64,000 bases of DNA from Paenibacillus phocaeensis (lineage in GTDB: Bacteria; Bacillota; Bacilli; Paenibacillales; Paenibacillaceae): contig NZ_FCOQ01000030.1 in the NCBI RefSeq assembly GCF_900021165.1, positions 1 through 64,000 on the forward strand. The letters run 5' to 3'. The notes below the pieces were generated by a model. It was not told where the DNA came from, did not search any database, and was given only the letters and a program-made list of their open reading frames with translations. Shown here one piece after another: positions 59,385 to 64,000 of this stretch (position 1 is its first letter; every line of letters starts with the position of its first letter). Made by a program: the position numbers and the translations under genes.

Positions 59385-60335
59385 ATGAACCGTTCCTTTA
59401 TCGAGGCCTTACGCCATCACGCGCTTGAAGAGCTGCAGCGAATTCCGAAAAGCGACTTGCATAATCACGCCGGACGCGGCGGCAGCATCGCCTATATCGA
59501 AGCCTGGTCCGGCGCTCATATTGATCCTCCGAACCGGCCTTTCGACTCGCTGCGGGACATGCAAGCCTGGTTCGAGTCCAACATTAAAATCCATTGCCGG
59601 GGGCTAGAAGGCTACATCAAACGGCTCGAAGCCGCCTTTGCCCAGGCGCAGGCAGACCGCATCGAGGTTCTGGCGCTTAGCTTCGGCCTGGATGAAATCG
59701 CCGCCTTGGGCGGAATGGGGGGCTTTATGAGAACGGTTGGCGAACTGCAGAAGCAATATGCTTCAGGTACTTTGTTTTTTCCCGAATTGTCCCTGGACAG
59801 AGCATGCCGGATCGAAGAGACGCTCCCTCAAATCGAGGAGGTATTGACTTACCGTTGGTTTACCTCCATCGACATCTGCAACGACGAATTCGCCCAGCCG
59901 ATCCGCCAATTCAAGCCGGTGTACCGTAGGGCCAAGGCAGCGGGGTTAAAGCTCAAAGCACATGTCGGGGAATTCGGTACGGCAGACGATGTTCGGGAAG
60001 CCGTGGAGGAACTGGAGCTGGATGAAGTTCACCACGGCATCGCGGCAGCCCGATCGGTTTCGGTGATGCATTGGCTGGCCGATCACCAAATCCGGTTGAA
60101 CGTCTGTCCAACAAGCAACACCTTCCTGCGCACAGCAGAGAGTTACGCCCGTCATCCTCTGCGCAAGCTTTACGATCACGGGGTCCCCGTGACGATTAAC
60201 ACGGACGATCTGTTGATTTTCAACCAAACCGTGTCGCAAGAGTATTTGAACTTGTACCAATCCGGGCTTATGACTGCAGAGGAGCTCGACGGGATCAGAA
60301 ATACCGGGTTACGGTATGACGTTCACGCTAAATAA
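59385..60335 (+). CDS. Adenosine deaminase-like metal-dependent hydrolase
   Basis: About 316 residues. The adenosine/AMP deaminase barrel is indicated by the metal pair in KSDLHNHAGRGG, the catalytic LKAHVGEFG (usual HAGE), EVHHGIAAA and the metal aspartate in VTINTDDLLIF (usual TDDP). Two substituted motifs (HVGE for HAGE, TDDL for TDDP) suggest a divergent member whose substrate may not be adenosine. ATG 59385 has GGAGG 8 bases upstream; the frame is open to 59316, but without a better start. The last eight bases overlap the convergent small membrane protein gene. Confidence 0.78.
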   Translation: MNRSFIEALRHHALEELQRIPKSDLHNHAGRGGSIAYIEAWSGAHIDPPNRPFDSLRDMQAWFESNIKIHCRGLEGYIKRLEAAFAQAQADRIEVLALSFGLDEIAALGGMGGFMRTVGELQKQYASGTLFFPELSLDRACRIEETLPQIEEVLTYRWFTSIDICNDEFAQPIRQFKPVYRRAKAAGLKLKAHVGEFGTADDVREAVEELELDEVHHGIAAARSVSVMHWLADHQIRLNVCPTSNTFLRTAESYARHPLRKLYDHGVPVTINTDDLLIFNQTVSQEYLNLYQSGLMTAEELDGIRNTGLRYDVHAK

Positions 60336-60525
60336 ACAACACTAAGACCAACACAACCGCAAGCACGCCGATGGCGTACATCCCGCCGAGCCGGAGCCAG
60401 TTCCGGCCCGTTTGTTGACTATAACGAGGGTTCTCTTCCCGGTTGCTTTGCGATTGCCCAATCCATATCGTCGCGACGAGAGCAAACGCCAAAATCAAAA
60501 TGATGGCCAAGATTAACCATGCCAT
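60328..60525 (-). CDS. Small two-helix membrane protein
   Basis: 65 residues: a membrane helix (MAWLILAIILILAFALVATI), a polar loop (SNREENPRYSQQTGRNWLR), and a second helix (YAIGVLAVVLVLVLFI). Not recognised. ATG 60525 has AAGGTGA 5 bases upstream; ATG 60531 is nearly on top of the ribosome site. A longer open frame to 60699 lacks start signals. It overlaps the deaminase-like gene tail to tail. Confidence 0.6.
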   Translation of the reverse strand: MAWLILAIILILAFALVATIWIGQSQSNREENPRYSQQTGRNWLRLGGMYAIGVLAVVLVLVLFI

Positions 60526-60626
60526 ACCCATCACCTTCCTAGAGGAGTTATTGTCCCTATTATAATCAGACCTGGCTAAATGCGCACCCGCGATTATTGG
60601 GTTTCCCGTTAAACGCCGCCCCGCTA

Positions 60627-60663
60627 CAGCAAAACCCCCAACCAGATCGGTCAGGGGTTTTGC
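60627..60663 (-). terminator. Rho-independent terminator of the secreted protein gene
   Basis: GCAAAACCCC (60629-60638) pairs with GGGGTTTTGC (60654-60663), a 10-bp perfect stem that can act in both directions. Confidence 0.75.
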
Positions 60664-60728
60664 CGCATTTCGCGAATATCTATTTTCGTTTTGTTCCAAC
60701 CTTTTTCCTCGGTCTTTGCTGCCTACGG

Positions 60729-61337
60729 TTACTTGGACTGCTCCTGTTCCAGATTTTCGATTTCGGCCTCGTACTGTTTGAATAAATCGGCCAAAGCGGA
60801 TGTAATGGCTTTCGCGTCCTTCGACTCGACCGCTTTCGCCAATTCCAGTTGGCTTTGAAGCAAGGAATCCGCGAGCGGGACTGCCGGGGCTACCCTCATC
60901 ATTCCGTTCTTGTCGGCGACTTTAAGATCGCCGGCTTCCGTGTTGCGGGGGCCGCCCTTAATCGTCACCGAGACGCCGCCCTCACCCTTCATCGCTTGAA
61001 CGATCCGCACCTCCCTATCAGCTGAGGGCACAAAGCCTCCTGCGGTTGGCTCTAGCTTAATATCCAAGGTGGCCGGTCGGTGTTTTACGACAAGCGCCTC
61101 GTACTTCTTCAACAAGCTAGTCCAAGCCGCGGCCGTATCCGGTGCATATTGCTTGGCGATCGCCGCCGGATCCTCGAACTTCACTGTCACAGCCCCCTGG
61201 GCCGCAACGGTTGGAGGGACCTCAGGGGCTGCCGTTTTTTCCTGAGCACTTGCTGCTGCAGGACCTGCAATGGCGGATACCAGCAGCGCCGACAAGGCCA
61301 TTTTTTGCACGATCTTTCCGTTACTGAAGTTCATCAT
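60729..61337 (-). CDS. Secreted protein of unknown function
   Basis: About 202 residues with a clear signal peptide (KMALSALLVSAIAGPAAASA, cut before QEK). The mature protein is soluble and charged, with an AAAWTSLLKKYEALVVKHRP helix, an IKLEPTAGG segment and a C-terminal coiled stretch (ADLFKQYEAEIENLEQEQSK). I do not recognise the family. ATG 61337 has CAAGGAG 10 bases upstream; codons above it are antisense to the OmpR-type gene. It is divergent from that two-component system, with 153 bases between them, and may be its target or signal partner. Confidence 0.7.
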   Translation of the reverse strand: MMNFSNGKIVQKMALSALLVSAIAGPAAASAQEKTAAPEVPPTVAAQGAVTVKFEDPAAIAKQYAPDTAAAWTSLLKKYEALVVKHRPATLDIKLEPTAGGFVPSADREVRIVQAMKGEGGVSVTIKGGPRNTEAGDLKVADKNGMMRVAPAVPLADSLLQSQLELAKAVESKDAKAITSALADLFKQYEAEIENLEQEQSK

Positions 61338-61490
61338 CAGAAACACGCTCCTTGAAGGAAATTTGTCTTGCACGTCCAAGTGTATCCTCCAGCGATGGCA
61401 GGACGTTGGTGGAATTATGGAAAAACGATGGCATAAGCCGCAAGCGGGAGCGCCGTTGGTATAATAATGACGGGAAGGAGAGTCGAACTC

Positions 61491-62201
61491 ATGAACGATT
61501 ATTTCATCGCCGTCGTGGACGATGACCAACATATCCGCAACCTCGTCGAGGCTTATTTGGTGAAAGAGAACTTTCGGACCATCGGGCTGTCGTCCGCCGA
61601 AGAAGCCTGGGCGCTCTGGCGGAACGATCCGCCCGATCTCTGGGTGCTCGACATTATGCTGCCGGGAATGGACGGCTATGAACTGTGCCGACGTATCCGC
61701 GAAGAAGCCGATGTGCCCATCGTGATCATTTCCGCCAAAGACAGCGAGGTCGATAAAATCATGGGACTTGAATTCGGGAGCGACGATTATCTGGTCAAAC
61801 CGTTCAGTCCAAGAGAATTGGTCGCCCGGGTGAAAAGGCATTTGCAGCGCTGGTATAAACTGCGCCCTTCCGATGGACCGGCCGAAGCCGCCGCCAGGCC
61901 CATGCTGAACATCGGCCCGCTGCAACTGCTCCTGGACGAGCGCCGCGTGTTCTGGGACAAGCACGAGGTCGACCTGACGTTTAAGGAATTTTCCCTGTTG
62001 CAAGCGTTCGCGGAGCATCCGAACCGTGCGTTTACCCGCGAGGAGCTGCTCGTTCTCGTCTGGGGCGACGACTATTTCGGCAGCGATCGGGCGGTCGACC
62101 ATTTAATTAAACGGCTGCGCAAAAAAATCGAAAAGCTCCCGATCGAAGCCGTTTGGGGACACGGATATCGCATGCGCACGGAAGGCGGGGATCCCTCATG
62201 A
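61491..62201 (+). CDS. OmpR-family response regulator
   Basis: 236 residues. The receiver domain has VDDD (9-12), phospho-acceptor Asp54 in LWVLDIMLPGMDGYE and a lysine in GSDDYLVKPFSPRE. The C-terminal winged helix is LTFKEFSLLQAFAEHPNRAF, then DRAVDHLIKRLRKKIEK. ATG 61491 has GGAG 10 bases upstream; the ATG at 61467 precedes the ribosome site. A TATAAT -10 is at 61460-61465. It overlaps the kinase start as ATGA. Confidence 0.92.
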   Translation: MNDYFIAVVDDDQHIRNLVEAYLVKENFRTIGLSSAEEAWALWRNDPPDLWVLDIMLPGMDGYELCRRIREEADVPIVIISAKDSEVDKIMGLEFGSDDYLVKPFSPRELVARVKRHLQRWYKLRPSDGPAEAAARPMLNIGPLQLLLDERRVFWDKHEVDLTFKEFSLLQAFAEHPNRAFTREELLVLVWGDDYFGSDRAVDHLIKRLRKKIEKLPIEAVWGHGYRMRTEGGDPS

Positions 62202-63559
62202 AATTAGTGCATCAAATTAATCTGGCGTTTGGGTTGCTCCTGGCCGTGATCCTGGGAGCCACCGCCGTCATTATTCATTACGTGCTCCTGGACCATTTGA
62301 TCGACGCCAAGAAGCAGGAAATGATCACTCTCAGCGCCAGCGTGGCGAATGACATGGAACAAGAGCCCTTCTGGGCCGAGGCCCCCTTAACCCGTACCGC
62401 CGTGCCCCTCGTATCCGGGGTTCAAGCCATTTTCGCCGATACGGACGGGAATGTTGTGTCCGGTACCCTCCCCACCCAACCTTTGGCTTCAAGCGGCGTC
62501 GCGCCGACGTCCGGCACGATAGCCAGAAGCGAGCCGATCGACCTGGAGAAACTGCAGGCGCTCCAGAACGGGAAGGACAACCGATTTATCGTTGCGGTTC
62601 GCTCCGTTCCACAGGGAACCTTGACGCTCGTCACGCCGATGAGCACGGTCAGCGCGATCGAACGCGCGTTATACGTACGGTTGCTGATCGTGCTTGGCAT
62701 CGGTGCGGTGCTTGTCCTGCTGCTGAGCCTCGTGATCACGCGCAAGCTCATTAACCCGCTGATGAAGCTGCGGGAGGAACTGAAGAAAGTGAAAGAACGC
62801 CGATTTGCGGAAGTCAGGGAAATTCGGGCCGGCGGCGAAATCGGGACCGTGGCTCAAACCGTGCATGAATTGGCCGGCGAATTGGATCGCTATATCCAGG
62901 TGCAGAAGCAATTTTTCCAGAACGCCTCCCATGAGTTGAAGACCCCGCTGATGTCGATCTCGGGGTATGCGGAAGCGATCCGCGACGGCGTCTTTGAAGG
63001 CGAGCATACGCAAAAAGGGTTGGATATTATTATTAGTGAAAGCAGCCGGTTGAAACGAATCGTCTCCGAGATGACGCTGCTCGCGAAGTTGGACAGCGAA
63101 GCGGATATTTTTCATCCGGCGGAGGTTGCCGTTCAGGAGCTGCTGGAGGAGACGGCTGAACGCGTCAATCCGCTGCTTAAGGACCGGAGCTTAAGCCTGG
63201 CTGTCGAGTATGCGGACGAAGCTGCGGAACGGACGACCGTAAGCGCCGATCGGGACAAATTGTCCCAAGCCCTGCTGAACGTGGTCGCCAATGCCGCAAG
63301 ACACGCCAGCCGGGCGATAGAGATCCGCATCAGCCTCAATCGGGATCAGGTGAGGATCTCGGTTGCCGACGATGGGCGGGGAATTCCCGAGGAACTGCTG
63401 CCGCACTTATTCCACCGCTTTGTGAAAGGAAAAGAAGGCGAAAACGGGCTGGGACTTGCCATCTCCCGGGCTATCGTTGAACGCTGCGGCGGTCAAATCG
63501 AGGCCGCTAACCAGCCGAACGGGGGGGCTTTGTTTTCGGTCACCCTCCCGGCGCTATAG
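62198..63559 (+). CDS. Sensor histidine kinase (HisKA type)
   Basis: 453 residues. A membrane helix (NLAFGLLLAVILGATAVII), an extracellular sensor (about 35-165), a second helix (LLIVLGIGAVLVLLLSLVI), HAMP, and phospho-histidine in NASHELKTPLMSISGYAEAI. The ATPase domain has NVVANAARHAS, VADDGRGIPEELLPHLF and GLGLAISRAIVERCGG. It phosphorylates the co-transcribed OmpR-type regulator. The signal is unknown; the architecture is that of cell-envelope stress kinases in Bacillota. Confidence 0.92.
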   Translation: MKLVHQINLAFGLLLAVILGATAVIIHYVLLDHLIDAKKQEMITLSASVANDMEQEPFWAEAPLTRTAVPLVSGVQAIFADTDGNVVSGTLPTQPLASSGVAPTSGTIARSEPIDLEKLQALQNGKDNRFIVAVRSVPQGTLTLVTPMSTVSAIERALYVRLLIVLGIGAVLVLLLSLVITRKLINPLMKLREELKKVKERRFAEVREIRAGGEIGTVAQTVHELAGELDRYIQVQKQFFQNASHELKTPLMSISGYAEAIRDGVFEGEHTQKGLDIIISESSRLKRIVSEMTLLAKLDSEADIFHPAEVAVQELLEETAERVNPLLKDRSLSLAVEYADEAAERTTVSADRDKLSQALLNVVANAARHASRAIEIRISLNRDQVRISVADDGRGIPEELLPHLFHRFVKGKEGENGLGLAISRAIVERCGGQIEAANQPNGGALFSVTLPAL

Positions 63560-63619
63560 CATCTTCTTTCATTGCGCTTAATATATTGGAGTCAGGAAGG
63601 CGAAGGGGAGGATGAGAAG

Positions 63620-64000
63620 ATGGAATTAAACCAGGCTCAAGTTCAGCGCGCATTGTTCCTGGCGGCGGTTTGCGGCCAAACCTACGCGCAGTTCGCGAAC
63701 CCGGACGGAACGTTTGTCCTCCCGCCGCCTTATTCACTGTACGACACCCTCGAAGCGAAATCCCTGATCGGCATCTGGGAACGCTTCGGGTTTATATGGC
63801 ATTCGGCGGACGAGATCGTGATCGCCTTTCGAGGAACCAGTTCGACCTCCAACTGGATCGCCGACGCCCTCGCAACGCAGCAGAAGTTCAAATGGGCCAA
63901 GGACGCCGGCCTGTCGCACCGGGGATTTACCGGCATTTACGCCTCGGCCCGCCGCCAGATTCATTCCGCGCTGCGCCGGCTGCCGCAGGACAAGGCGTTA
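63620..64000 (+). CDS. Lipase family protein (class 3), N-terminal part
   Basis: 127 codons are visible before the window ends. VIAFRGTSSTSNWIADALAT is the oxyanion-hole strand typical of class 3 lipases, followed by HRGFTGIYASARRQI, which precedes the nucleophile elbow (GHSLGG) expected just beyond the edge. There is no signal peptide. GGGGAGG lies 8 bases before the ATG. Likely hydrolyses a lipid or other ester; the substrate cannot be inferred. Confidence 0.82.
   Translation, partial: MELNQAQVQRALFLAAVCGQTYAQFANPDGTFVLPPPYSLYDTLEAKSLIGIWERFGFIWHSADEIVIAFRGTSSTSNWIADALATQQKFKWAKDAGLSHRGFTGIYASARRQIHSALRRLPQDKAL

Noticed and set aside
61338..62102. Long upstream extension of the secreted protein gene
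   Set aside because: It is antisense to the OmpR-type regulator, and a signal peptide with its own ribosome site starts at 61337.

Overview
The window looks like chromosomal DNA of a Paenibacillaceae bacterium (Paenibacillus or a close relative). Clues are the moderately high G+C, strong AGGAGG-type ribosome binding sites, frequent TTG/GTG starts, rho-independent terminators, CcpA-type cre boxes, YesM/YesN-type two-component systems beside sugar ABC importers, a YqzE homologue, a CwlD-like amidase and a Bacillota-type tRNA-Leu. Genus and species are inferred; no rRNA or other phylogenetic marker is present.

Layout. (1) 1-8.4 kb: mixed chromosomal genes. These are a 3' gene fragment, an EamA exporter divergent from a MocR regulator, YqzE, a cell-wall amidase overlapping a divergent polysaccharide deacetylase, a CmpB-like membrane protein, a LacI regulator, an unknown helical protein and an SDR dehydrogenase. 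(2) 8.5-20 kb: a rhamnoside module of histidine kinase, AraC-type response regulator, solute-binding protein, two permeases and two GH78 alpha-L-rhamnosidases. (3) 20.2-31.3 kb: a tRNA-Leu(CAG) unit, then an arabino/galactoside module of kinase, regulator, LplABC-type importer, GH51 and GH2. (4) 31.3-48.8 kb: a sulfated-glycan hub. It has two Cys-type sulfatases, the remnant of a third, a radical-SAM sulfatase maturase, a NitT/TauT-family ABC importer in operon with one sulfatase, a pair of short CHR (chromate/sulfate family) transporters, a GH3 glucosidase, AraC and ROK regulators and a kinase/regulator pair. (5) 48.8-58 kb: an AraC regulator divergent from the GH4 alpha-galactosidase melA, then a third importer with its own YesNM pair. 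(6) 58-64 kb: a 185-bp palindromic repeat cluster, a tandem GNAT, an adenosine deaminase-like protein, small and secreted proteins, an OmpR/HK pair and the start of a class 3 lipase.

Working together. All glycosidases and both sulfatases lack signal peptides, while the binding proteins are lipoproteins. The likely scheme is import of oligosaccharides or sulfate esters followed by cytoplasmic desulfation and hydrolysis. Import modules are probably switched on by YesM/YesN pairs and AraC/ROK/LacI regulators. Four good cre-like boxes (27792, 36487, 48533, 58031) suggest shared catabolite repression by CcpA.

The strongest candidates for something new are the compact Gram-positive sulfatase hub and two unexplained intergenic repeat structures: a 52-bp-period array at 33894-34101 and a 4 x 50-bp palindrome at 58096-58280.
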